Shown in pieces: positions 43,293 to 54,400 of a stretch of 64,000 nt of DNA (its first letter is position 1; every line of letters starts with the position of its first letter). This DNA is from Cladocopium goreaui (Eukaryota > Sar > Dinophyceae > Suessiales > Symbiodiniaceae). Under the pieces are notes generated by a model. It ran no database searches. It was not told where the DNA came from and saw only the letters and a list, made by a program, of their open reading frames with translations. Where the stretch lies: assembly GCA_947184155.2 (NCBI GenBank), contig CAMXCT020001485.1, positions 85,881-149,880 on the forward strand. The letters run 5' to 3'. The position numbers and the translations under genes are program-made.

Positions 43293-43935
43293 CCGTACAG
43301 ACAGCTAGCACTGTGTGCACCTGACTGTGTGAAATCACCTGATCAGTGCCATTTCTAATGCCGCCTACTCCGTAGATGCGCCAAGAGAAAAGCAGCTGCG
43401 TGCCAGGCTAACACCCCCCAAACCTGCAGTAAGGGAGAGTACCCACTAAGTATGACCCCCATAAACGGGAGCAAAGGGATTTATGGGTTTTTCAATCTTT
43501 TTGAACTGTCTGCGAAGTCTCCTTGCTAGGTGTGTGTCCCAGGTCCTGTCACCGTTGGTCACCTCAATGTCTGTCACCTAACATGTGCTTTGGGTAAGTA
43601 GGTTGCATAAACTGTTAGTGGCTCAATTGTTCGCACTGCAGCTTTTGTGGCTCCACTAGTTTTCATAGCTAGGTCAGCCATCTGACATCAATTCGCACAC
43701 TAAGGTGTAAGACAAACCCTGATTGTTTTGCTTCCTACCTGTTTCACCTCCAACGCATTGGCCCTGTAAGGGGGAACCCTGACCCCGGGTGCCGGGTGTT
43801 CAGGGTTTTCTTAGCCTTGCCAATCCTGTTGATATACTTTTGCACTCGCTGCCCGTATAGCATTCACTATCTTTGGCTAGTCACTTGGCACCTGACACCC
43901 GGGCACCGGCTGTTCAGGGTCAAGCTGGCGTCAAC
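43293..43935. other. inter-ORF spacer with two large hairpins
   Basis: 43775-43807 forms an outer stem AACCCTGA/TCAGGGTT around CCCGG-GTG-CCGGG. 43891-43918 forms CCTGA/TCAGG around CCGG-GCA-CCGG, with bulges. Otherwise no gene is seen. Confidence 0.65.
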
Positions 43936-46900
43936 ATGCTGCAACAGCTTATGACACCAAATAGGTTCATTTCGTTGACGTCGCCTGACCCTGATGAATC
44001 AGAAACAGACATTGAACCAGCAGAGCCAACCGCTCCAGATGACACAGTCGAGGATGTGTCAATGCACAGTGATACAGAATACTTTGACGCCCTCGAGACG
44101 GATGACGACGTTCCATATTTCCAACAAGGGACTGAGCCTCCCCCAAGGGAGAAGTGGGAAATTGCCGCACCTATCGATTTCTTGAATGTTCACGAGGTCA
44201 CACAGTTAAGCCACCAGCTTGACCAACTGTTCCTCTCGCAAAAAGAAGTTGAGACCCCGCTCGGCATGGATGACATAAAACAGAGGTGGAAATGGGACGA
44301 TGTCGGCTCCTGTCGAATGCCCCGGTCACCCCTGACATACCCTGCACTCATGGTGGACGAAGGGAACGGCATCCAACGACCCGCAGCCAGCCAGGTCCAT
44401 CATAAAACGCTCTTCCAGTGGATAACAGATAATCTCTCATGGTTACCTCAGTATGCCACCGTATATGTTTATGTGGACAACCGCAAACTGTCAGGCACTG
44501 ACCCTCCAGCCTACTGGCCGCATTTTGCACCCTGGATCCAAGGCCGATGTACAGTGACTGGCCCTTACCAGGAGAAAACTACTGCGATCCATTTTCCCAT
44601 TCATGCTGACACAGGTTTGCACCAGGTCCATTATACCTGGGCTGGTGCCGCAGCTCTGGAGGCGCTGTGTCTAATGTTCCCCACTGTAAATTTTGCTCTC
44701 ATCGACTCTGACTGCGTGCCAACCTCATTGTTTGAAGTAGCCGAGCTCGTCAATCTCATGACGGATAAGTCAAGCAGAGCCGCAGCAATGCAACATAACA
44801 CAATGGCCAGCTCTAACCAGTGCCCTCCAGCAGTACTCCTTGCCACAGAAGCCAAAGCCGAACTTAATGCCGGCTTGATCATTGTGACAGGGCACATCCC
44901 GACTGAGGCACCCGATGTAGAAATGGCCCAAGCAGACATGCCACCAGCCCCTGCCCAAAGCTCCTCTCCGAGTGCTGCACCTGCCCCAAAGGCACGACGA
45001 ATAGCCCACCCTGCCAATCGCACAGCAGATGATTGGGTTACCGCACTCCAGGATAGCAGGGCCAGTTTCCTAGCTACAACCGCTGTGCCAGAAGACCCTG
45101 CGGAAGCAATGAGGGGAGGACTGCTTCTCACCCCCCTACTCGGCTGTAGAGCTAGAACCCCACTTGACTGGACACATGCATGGGCAATGTTGGGCGAATG
45201 GGCAGGAGCCATTGCATTCCCCATCCCGGAGCGAGGAGAATGGCCACGTCACGGGGATGGCCGATACCTTAGACCGGACTTTGCCGAGCGGACCCCGCCA
45301 TTCCTTACCTGGGCACGCCCCATTTTCGAACAAGGTGCACTCTCCCCTCTGTCAGTTTTCCCAGCCGACTTCCCCATACTTTGTCTTCCAGGAGACAAAC
45401 TGTTCCAAAGCAAGGAGTTAACCATAGGGTATAGTCTGCCACCTATAGTGCACGCCTTCCATGGGAGCAAAGTAGGCCTAGGACAACAACTCCGACAGTG
45501 GCTAAACAAAGGGCTGCAACCGCTTGCTGTGTCGCTCATAGGAGTCGACGAGGCACCACCGTTGTGGACACACCCCACAGGCTGCGATTTTGTTAGAGGG
45601 AGTAAACTAATCGCCAAGCCGCATGTCCTGCAAAACAGAAGCCTTACCAAGCTGCAGGTGTTGCTTCTTCAGAGTCTGTGGACGCCGGTGGAAGCCCCCA
45701 ACAACAACAATGACCATACACCTTGGTCCAAGACTTGCGATCCTGCCAATGTTTTCTGCGGTCAGCATGCGAGCCTCCAGCTCCCCAGTGCCCCAATCCT
45801 CCCCCTGCTGGAAGCGCTGCAACGGCGACTGGGCATTGACCCTGGCAACGCAGAACTAGCAATCAACGAAGTGCTTGCTAGCCATACTGACCCCCAATAC
45901 ACTGCTTGGAAACTCACTGTCATGGATAACACCTCCTGGCAACTCAATGACGCTGACCCAGGGTCCCTGGAAGTTCAGTGCACTGGGTTGGGCGGAGGAG
46001 AACTCGATGAAGACTGGGACGTACTGCTAGCCTGCAAAAAGGAAGCACATGTTTACGGGCCATCCCTAAGCAAACAGGACGATTGGAATGCAAGAGCTGG
46101 CACAGTAGCAGGCACTGCTCATACACAAGAATATTTGCTCTTGCACATCGCCATGTTTCCCATAGGTGCACACTTCTGGTGCCGCATCTTAGGCATGCCC
46201 AGTGCGAACCAATTGCAAGCGCAAATTATCAGTCGGGCCATGAAGCTGTTGCAATTCTGTCCCATCATCCCAGCACACAGGAAACCACCGTGGCCCGGGT
46301 ACATACATGGCCTGCGACTTTTCACTAAGTTGCTAGTTGCACACCCGCTAGTCGGAGTATGTCTGCCCCCTGAAATCCGCCCAGTCGATCTTCTGAGATT
46401 AACAGGATACATGGTAGGCTCCATCTACATTCGGGGGCACAGCGCTGGCTCGTACGCAGGAATGGTATGGGAAACTATCCTCTCAGAATTCCCAGATGTT
46501 GGTGGCAAAACCGTGCTAGCAGCCATTGCGCTACCACCATCGCTGCTCACGACATGCAATTTATCTCAGCTGAGAGAGATCCACCTCATTCACCATGCAG
46601 ATGACAGGCTCTGCGTATGGAACCCGTCAAACCATGACATCAAGCTGCTTAAGCAACGGGGCTTTAAAATTACGCATATCACAGGATGGAGAGCGTACCT
46701 CGGTACTGCACAACATAACTACTCGCATTGGACAAGAGTTGCCCTCCCAGAAGGACGACCAGATATGGAGCAGTTAGAAGGTACCCCTGGAGTGCTCCCC
46801 TTCGAAGTGTACTCACAGGCTCCCCTCCGACTGATCTCATGGTGCAGCTTTGAGCTCTCAAGAATTGCCAGAAAACTCCTGCGTGAATTAGCGGAAATGT

Positions 46901-48072
46901 GCGAGCTACCTGAAACCACGGCACAGGCACTTGTTACACACATTGCTGCCCACAATTCAGAGGTCAAAACTGAGCAAGAGGCAACCCAATACTTAGCCAC
47001 GTTGGCAACAGTCACCATTTCCTCAAGGTCCAAGTTGCTCAACTATACCACTATGGTACAACATTTCCTCGGCACCTTGCAATTGCCCCTGGCTATCTAC
47101 ATGTTAGACTACTACTTGCCCATGCTCAGTCCAAATGAAGGCTATAATGAAACAGGGTTAACAATGCAAAGTGCAGGCCCCATCCGGCAACCATCGCAAC
47201 CCATCGCCCTAGAATTCCTTTTCAAAGGCAGCGAGTTTGGACACTGGAAAGTTAAAGGCGGGCAGGATGCTTTCGCGTTCCGACACCCAAGCCTGGGCAA
47301 AACTGAAGTGTTCAGCCTGCTGGCCAGCGATGCGCACCATCACAAAGTCAGCCCCATTGGCACGGGTAGGCTCATTGCCATGGTGGGTACAGCGGACGCA
47401 CTAGCTTATGATGGAGATGACCTTCAAATCCTTTTTGGCTTGGTCCTCGCCATCACGCCACGCGCAGCCAAAAAAAAGGATGAGCTGGCTGCCTCACGCA
47501 TATACAGACAGTGCAACCCTAAATTCATCGAAGTTGCTTTCCTCTCAGGACCGGCCATTGAGTTTTTTGCAAAGGAACAACTCGAAGCCCTCCAAGACTG
47601 GTATAGTGCCTCCGGCCAGCACCTGGACCCCGTTGACGCGACCGTCCAGGGGCAGAACAGCCCGGTCCCCCAGACCTTCTTTCTCGATACAATGTGGATG
47701 TTCGGATGTACTAAGCCTACCCATGAGCTTACCGCGGTTGCGCAAACCCCCCCGTGCAGGTACCACCTGGGATTAGGCATTTACAATGTCCAAACAGCAG
47801 TAGAAGGAATGGAGGGCAACAAAAGATCGCATTTCTTGCATTTGTGCGGCCAGTTGCTCCGCCTAATGCTAATTCCATGTCACGTGGAGGGCGAGCTTCA
47901 CCCTTGGACTCGCTCCACTGCACTTTCCTTTGCCGCTGAGCTTGACGGACACGTTTTAGGCACACTCTGCGCAGTGACAATGGCGTTGCTCACCAACCGG
48001 CTAGATCTGTGCATCCAAGGGCTTTTCGGAGCAGCTCGACCCCCCGTCGGGGGTGTTTGGGCGCATAGGTAG
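43936..48072 (+). CDS. polyprotein with GT-like domain, alpha/beta hydrolase and start of SF1 helicase (plus copy)
   Basis: ATG at 43936 gives about 1,378 residues; the frame is open from TTG at 43873. Near residue 180-275 ATVYVYVDNRKL and VNFALIDSDCVPTSLFE resemble a GT-A fold with a DxD motif. Linkers and conserved unknown blocks follow. IRGHSAGSYAGMVWETIL (about 46432) is a GxSxG nucleophile elbow, HHADDRLCVW a likely acid and AQHNYSHW a likely His, so an alpha/beta hydrolase. The last segment, LDLCIQGLFGA, is where the helicase P-loop begins in the minus copy, but a deletion removes it and the frame stops at 48072. Substrates are unknown. The domain order is shared with 55037-59005. Confidence 0.7.
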   Translation: MLQQLMTPNRFISLTSPDPDESETDIEPAEPTAPDDTVEDVSMHSDTEYFDALETDDDVPYFQQGTEPPPREKWEIAAPIDFLNVHEVTQLSHQLDQLFLSQKEVETPLGMDDIKQRWKWDDVGSCRMPRSPLTYPALMVDEGNGIQRPAASQVHHKTLFQWITDNLSWLPQYATVYVYVDNRKLSGTDPPAYWPHFAPWIQGRCTVTGPYQEKTTAIHFPIHADTGLHQVHYTWAGAAALEALCLMFPTVNFALIDSDCVPTSLFEVAELVNLMTDKSSRAAAMQHNTMASSNQCPPAVLLATEAKAELNAGLIIVTGHIPTEAPDVEMAQADMPPAPAQSSSPSAAPAPKARRIAHPANRTADDWVTALQDSRASFLATTAVPEDPAEAMRGGLLLTPLLGCRARTPLDWTHAWAMLGEWAGAIAFPIPERGEWPRHGDGRYLRPDFAERTPPFLTWARPIFEQGALSPLSVFPADFPILCLPGDKLFQSKELTIGYSLPPIVHAFHGSKVGLGQQLRQWLNKGLQPLAVSLIGVDEAPPLWTHPTGCDFVRGSKLIAKPHVLQNRSLTKLQVLLLQSLWTPVEAPNNNNDHTPWSKTCDPANVFCGQHASLQLPSAPILPLLEALQRRLGIDPGNAELAINEVLASHTDPQYTAWKLTVMDNTSWQLNDADPGSLEVQCTGLGGGELDEDWDVLLACKKEAHVYGPSLSKQDDWNARAGTVAGTAHTQEYLLLHIAMFPIGAHFWCRILGMPSANQLQAQIISRAMKLLQFCPIIPAHRKPPWPGYIHGLRLFTKLLVAHPLVGVCLPPEIRPVDLLRLTGYMVGSIYIRGHSAGSYAGMVWETILSEFPDVGGKTVLAAIALPPSLLTTCNLSQLREIHLIHHADDRLCVWNPSNHDIKLLKQRGFKITHITGWRAYLGTAQHNYSHWTRVALPEGRPDMEQLEGTPGVLPFEVYSQAPLRLISWCSFELSRIARKLLRELAEMCELPETTAQALVTHIAAHNSEVKTEQEATQYLATLATVTISSRSKLLNYTTMVQHFLGTLQLPLAIYMLDYYLPMLSPNEGYNETGLTMQSAGPIRQPSQPIALEFLFKGSEFGHWKVKGGQDAFAFRHPSLGKTEVFSLLASDAHHHKVSPIGTGRLIAMVGTADALAYDGDDLQILFGLVLAITPRAAKKKDELAASRIYRQCNPKFIEVAFLSGPAIEFFAKEQLEALQDWYSASGQHLDPVDATVQGQNSPVPQTFFLDTMWMFGCTKPTHELTAVAQTPPCRYHLGLGIYNVQTAVEGMEGNKRSHFLHLCGQLLRLMLIPCHVEGELHPWTRSTALSFAAELDGHVLGTLCAVTMALLTNRLDLCIQGLFGAARPPVGGVWAHR

Positions 48073-48912
48073 GCTGGTGGGAGACCAAGAGCGCAACAAA
48101 AGCAGTTACTCGCACACGAAATTTGATATCCACCCGAGAGAAAGAAGGCAAATGCTGAACAAGTGTCAATTAATATTAGCCACCGGGGGAACGGTCGCCC
48201 AGGATCTTACCATGCAATGGTCCACAATGAGTGGATTCGTGCAAGAGCTCTCCCTCCTTGTCATTGATGAAGGCCAGCAGTACGGCACTGACCGCGAAAT
48301 TGCAGTTATCAGCCTGCTGAAACAGCAACCCCTGGTCCTGTGGACAGGAGACTCGGAGCAGACACCTGGCGGTATTGATCGGGCAGCTCGCAACGCCACT
48401 ACTACATGCCCGCCAACCTTGCCGATGCAATGATCCGACTGCTAGATGGTTCGGCAAATGAAGGCTTAACGGCTCTTAGTCAAATCCTCAAACGAGGCCA
48501 GTCCACATTAGGTCAGCTATGGACAAGTCACCTCTCGCCGCAGGATGAGGAAGACCTCAGGGCAGCCAGCACTGTGCTCCCAGGCCTCAAAGCCGTATTT
48601 GAAGCAGCTCAACCAAATATGCAACGACACTCCCGATTCGTAGACTCGGAACTGCTGGCGGGTACCGCTCTCAATTTTCCACGGTCTCTCGTGCGCCTTG
48701 CCTGGATTTTGCAGCATGCCGCTACCCTCCTGCCCATGGCTGGTGACATACAAGCAGTATTAAACTCTCAGACCGCCGGCGTAAGCGACATCCATGCCTG
48801 GGGGTTAATGCTTCCGTCCAGTTCCAGGGTTAGTCCTGTGACATACCATGCATTTTTTTTTTCCCTCCGGTTTGGCCGATTCGCACTAGGCACGGTCCTT
48901 ACAATTGAGTAA
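48053..48912 (+). pseudogene. decayed SF1 helicase remnant of the plus copy
   Basis: From 48053 the next frame matches the minus copy helicase: FGRIGRLVG, ILATGGTVAQDL, LLVIDEGQQYG (Walker B) and GDSEQTPGG (motif III). The frame then shifts to the ORF at 48406, which continues to SSRVSPVTYHA at about 48855, after which a T9 run ends the similarity. The P-loop and about 50 residues are deleted near 48027, and motifs V and VI are missing, so no active helicase can be made. Confidence 0.75.
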
Positions 48913-51447
48913 GCGGTGAAAAGCATTCAGAAAAAGGACACGTGTGGTCCCAAAACGCTGGCAAATCATCACATCAACACAAACCAAACAACAAAAACCG
49001 CAACCAAAAACGACCCGCAAATCCCCCAGCCAGATTTGCGTTTCGCCAAAAAGCAAAACAGCGAAGCAACAAAGAACGGGGCCGGGCCCAAATAAAACCA
49101 AACCAAACATTCAGTGATTTGCCAAGGATACAGTGACGTAAGTCACTGTATCATCATCAAAAACATGCAAACTAATTAAGTGCTGCAGAGCGAAAAATAT
49201 CGTGCACGATCACCCAGAATCTCATCGCCTATAATCCGTGGCTGTCGCTCCAGCTCTCTGATAGGTAGGCAAAACAGGAATAGTTGACCGTACAGCTCGT
49301 ACCAGTTGCCAGTCTCATTATCACAGTTGGTCATATGATGAGAAGTGAAGTCGGAGTCCAGTCTCTGTAGTGAGATACTGCCGCAGTGGTGATGTGACTT
49401 AATACCCCCCTCGCGGGGGGTAGGGATTGACAGCCTGTAGGTCATGCAGGACAAAATGTGTAATTCACCACAGATGCTGTCAAATCGTAGGAAGCCAAGA
49501 GGACCTGAAAAGGTGCCAATGGTAAGCGATAGCCGCAAAAAAAATGATTCTCTCCGTATGGTCTTTGCAGATGAATAAAATGCACTCATGCAGAGGGTAG
49601 GCTTAAGCAAGAAAGATTGCTACTAGCGAACTGTACTCAATTGTGCCGCTCTCGCATGTCAGTCGTGCTCACGCCACAAACTTGAAGAGGTGACTAGGTT
49701 CGCTGTACCAGCACCAGATTGACAAGCAGGATTCACAAGGTGTCATCGTCCCTGCGAAAGAAAACTGCTGCAAATCAGATGTTCCAGAGGTTCGCAGTGC
49801 ATCTCGCATAGGGCCACTCTCCCCTAGAGTAAGCCAGTAGCAGAATCACAACGTCCCATCAGCGCACCGATCCATGTTGGCAGGCTTTGCTGCACGAGGG
49901 CGCTCCAGACTGAACAGCAGGAAGCACCACTGGACAGCACCAGTAGAGCTCACTGCAGTGCAGCCTGGTCCATGGCTCTACCGGGGATCTACCGCCCCTC
50001 CCTGAGAATACGCAGAAACAAAACAGAAAGAGAAGGGCCCTCCCCAGACAGCCAACGAAAAAGCCACATGAATCAAACAGCCTAAAGCCACAAAAGGACC
50101 AAAAAGAAGTAAAACGGAGAGGGGGGGACGGTGACAGAAGTCTGCCCCACCGCAAACGAATTCATAGGAGCTAAAGCTACGACCAATGTAGTAGGGTGAA
50201 ATAACAGAGCACTGATGTAGGGCGGTAACCTCAGTATCCAGGCAGCAGGTTAACCAGAAGACACCAAAAACGCCAAAGAGAACCCTGCCATCATGGGGGG
50301 AAGCAAACCACACAAGGGGGAGAGGCCAAGACAAAGCACACACAACAACACCGGCCACACAGAAGGAACGAGGAGAGGAGCCAGGAGGCAGCAGAGGACA
50401 GAGGGAGAGGGACACACCCGCACCAGAAGGGGTACAAATGTGCCTTAGCGGAGTTCAAAGAAGGGGCCACGGATCATACAATGATGAATACCTCAGTGAG
50501 GGTGCACACAGCACTCCAACAACACGGGAAACATGGTGTAGAGGGAAAGATCCCCACACAGGGCCAGAGGCCTTTAATGCCATGAGACACAATGAAGAGG
50601 AGAAATCAATGCACAGCAATCACTCCAAGCACAGAGGCAAGGCAACAAGGCCGTCGCCGGAAGCAACGATACCCCGAGGGAGGGACCAGTAAAACCTGGA
50701 CCAAGGCGCCAAGGAGGAACATCCGAGGGGGAGTGAGGGTCACGTCAGGCAGGGAACAGTAACCTCAAACAAGAAAAAGACAGAAAGAGGCACCAACAGC
50801 TAATGTAGCTCTGCAGATGGTAAAATCTAATGGAGGAGTCAGCGAATTCAAGTGCCTTAGTTGGTGGAAAGGGTGGGGGGATGAGTGGTTCATCAAGACG
50901 ACATCTGGGGACAACAAACGCATCTTTCCCATCAATGATTGTCAGGCACAGACTGCGAAAAAGCGAGTGCGTGCACTAGGCTTTCATGGCAGAGGCAACC
51001 TTAGTACACGCTAAGCTCTCGACGGGACAGCCCATTGAGAAACCAGGTATTAACGGAGCCATGGGCCCGATCTGTTATGCCTAAGCTGGCACTCGCACAC
51101 AAAGCCAACTGTGGCTCACAACTGCTGGAGAGATCTGGGTTGGTTGGAGCCAGGCATGTGTCGCATGAGGAACCTAACAATTATAAATAGGGAAGCTGTG
51201 TCTCCGGCTGCATACCAGTGCACCTGTCACGTCCTTGGACAGACACACTGGGTATGAACAGCTAACTGAAGTGGATGTGACAAATGAACCTATTGGACAC
51301 GAAAGTCATCTTTCACCACCATGATTGATGAAACAAAAACCAACTAATGGGTGAAAACCCGGAGTGAAACACAAAAGAGAGAAGAGGAGGGGGGAGGGGG
51401 GGTGGACACACGGAGGAAAGTGTGACAGTAGGGGGTTGAGCTGGGGA
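48913..51447. other. intergenic stretch with T-poor composition and a palindrome
   Basis: No supported gene. 48950-49110 and 49985-50790 are strongly T-poor on the plus strand, which creates long hydrophobic minus-strand ORFs without protein-like character. The palindrome at 49127-49152 is listed separately. Confidence 0.5.
49127..49152. repeat. perfect 11-bp-arm inverted repeat, GTAA loop
   Basis: GATACAGTGAC and GTCACTGTATC flank GTAA. It lies about 270 bp beyond the truncated helicase and could be an element terminus or transcript hairpin. Confidence 0.7.
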
Positions 51448-54400
51448 TCATGTCATACCTCTCGTGAAATGTTCAAGATGGTGTTTTTTGTCTGCTGTAA
51501 TGGTATCATACCATGCATTGGTGAGCCCAAATGAAACTGGGTTCACTTCTTGCTGGGCAATAGCACGCTGATGAAGCGCTCTGAGCGCCCTTCGATGTTC
51601 GTCCAGATCCTCAGGAGGGACCCTCCTGCGGACTCGCCTATCAGGGAAATTTCGTTCCCGCAGGTTGGTTTGCAAGGCATGTTCCGCTATATAAACTGCT
51701 GGTTGCTGGAATAAAACTCGCTCCGCGAATCTGTCGAGATGGACTGTCCACTCAGCAAACATATGGTTGTGTGACAGTTGCTTCCTGAGTCGCGCCTCTG
51801 TTTGATGAAGGCTCCCATTCATATGCCACAATAGTAAAAGACTGTAATTGGAAGGCCAGTCAAGTGGGCACAGTGTGGCTGTTTCTTTCCATTTTTCGGG
51901 GGTAAGCCCTTCTGGAGAGGGAATGATCACTTCCAGAGTAGTACGATTCGATCCGAGGGGTTGGAGACCTCGCATCATACATGGTTCAACGAGCCCTGCG
52001 GTGTACCCATTGATGAGCTCCTGGAAGCTTCCAGCCATTTGAAAGTCTTCATCCACCCCCAGGTGAAAACCAGGCAAATTTTTAGCAACAAATTTGACTG
52101 CTTGGAGCAGCTGTTTTTCTCCTTCCACCGGAGTCTCGTCACAGGAACGTTTCGGGCACGTGAGGTTGATTTCTTGAGGTTTCTGTGCATTCTCAGGAGC
52201 ATTCTCGAGGAGTTTGGGAGCAATTTTACTGGCCCAACTAGCCGGAAACCATGCCAAGAGGGCAGAGGCGCCACTCGTAAGGTCCACTAACCCAGTAGTG
52301 CGCCGATGCGGCCGATCTGTGACTAGAACTTTAACAGGGCCACTCGGCGCTCGACTCCGATTCACCTCGGAACTCTCGCGGGCTGAGCCAATGAGTTCAG
52401 ACAGGATGGGCCGAAACCAGTAAGTGGCATACAACAGGCATTCAGTTTCTGGAGTCACCATGGATTCAGCCAATCTCATCAATGAGCTCATCGCCTGGGC
52501 GAGCTTCTCTGCCAATCGAATGGTGAGAGCCCTGGCTGTTTGCATAAGGACATCCTCCACCCTGGCACTTTGCCCGCGCAACCACAGTTCACCGGCCACA
52601 CTCAGCAAGACCCGCGCAAACTTTTCTTGGATGGCAATCAACGACAAGGTCAGTCTCGCCTGGAGCCACAGCGGCGGGAGAATGCCAAGGTTTTCTGGTA
52701 TGCAGAATGGGTTTCCGTCAGGTTGGATATTGTCAATTAACATTGCCAGCTTATCAGCTGCGCTCCAGATCTCGTCCTCAGAGGGATCTTCAGCGGCTTC
52801 AGGTATGGGTGGACACCATGAGATGGTAGGATCTTCTGGATCACTTTCTCCATCGGTAGAGGCTGCTTCTTCATCCGAGGAGGGGTCGCTCACTGTGTCT
52901 CTTGCACCCTCCGGGCTTGCTAGTTTCATCGTGCCTGGATCAAATTGGCGATCTAGTGTGGCCAAAAGCTCCGGTTGCAACCGATGAGCATCAAAATAGT
53001 GGATACCAGGGATTACAACTAGCTGTCGATCCTGTATACCAACATGAAAGAAAACCTTGTGACCTCTATGTCGATGAACTAGGGCAGGTGACCCATTGTA
53101 AGCTGCACACAGCCAGAGGGGAGATTTGTAACCATCAGCAGCGTAACCATATAAGTATTCACGATCAATTGAGCAGGGGAAAAATCCACTGGTCGTCAAC
53201 ACATGGTCACGTGTGCGGGGCTCTAGCGCTGCAAGGACATTAGGGGGAAGCCGTAGCCTGTCTCTGCATGCCACTACCAGCCGATATCGTCTCCACGCTC
53301 GTGTGCCATTGGTGGTCACTATCATGGCAATAGCAAGGGGCGGTTTATCTTGGGGAGTGAAGGGTACCGATAATCCCCAGTCCAGTATGGCACATCTGTC
53401 GCTAGGGTAGTTTGTAGGGCCATGGTACTGAATATCACGGCCTTTCAGCGTGAAGTATCCGTAATGGTAGACCCCTAGTGTCTGGGCCATTCCAACCATG
53501 CCTGCCATATCAAGAGGCGAGACAATATAGGTATGGTCAATGGCTCTTGTCAGCGCTACAGTTGCTCGTCCATAGCAGTCCTCGCGCTCGTCTGCTGTTG
53601 AACCTCTCCGTCCTCCACTGAGAAAACCTACCCCTGTTTGAACAATGACAGCAATGCGTGCTGTCGCTCCTGCAGCAGAGGAGGTGGTGGAAACTCGCAG
53701 CCCACCGTACCACTCGGTCTGAAAGCCATGTTGGAGTAGCAAATTATGTACAGCCGTACGGTTGCACAAGACAAGCAGCTGCGAGGTCGCTCCCCGTTGC
53801 AAGTTACGATAATAATTCTTCAGGTAGGTACAAAAGGCTACCACATCCTCAACTGCAGACCTAAGATCCTTAGGTGCTTTCCACAATACTGTGCGGAAGC
53901 CTCCGACGGCTACAGTGGACTCATGTGGCACGAAATGGCCAATGTAGATGTGGTTGGACTCATGGAGGACTAGCTCCGGATATCGAACTGCAACTATCGC
54001 TTGGTAGGTCAGCATTGAAACTCGTGAGCTGTTAGGGAGAATGATGCCCCAGCGGTGAGGACCACAGAGTCCAGCTGCTTCAAGGGTCGTGGTGCTCTCA
54101 GGTACGCCAAACTCCTCTGGTGCTGTGGCAATCATCAAGACTGCGAGCACCGCTGCAATGAGGCTGCTGTGTGCATCCAACTGGCACGAAATTCGGCAGT
54201 GGAACACCCGCCTGAGGGCGACAGGCAGCTCGTAATCCTGCGGAGTGGATGTCCATGGGCCACTGTGCGGCTTGTTGGCAAGTCTCAGCAGACTGAAGAG
54301 CTCTGACTCCGGATCTTGGCTTGCATCAGGCCACAGCTGAGCTACAAGAGCTGCCATTCGTGCTGGTGGAAAATAGTCGCCTGACTTATCAAGTGCTCGA

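Noticed and set aside
44700..44720. IDSDC as an RNA polymerase GDD-like motif
   Set aside because: The flanks (INFALIDSDCVPVTLFE) fit a sugar-transferase-style DxD better, and no other polymerase motifs are near.
46776..46805. GAAGG...CCTTC inverted repeat in the plus-copy polyprotein
   Set aside because: Arms are short, the loop is long and it lacks the family loop; likely chance.
49859..50415. Hydrophobic minus-strand ORF, possible membrane protein
   Set aside because: It mirrors the T-poor plus strand; no start context, conserved motif or regular membrane segments.
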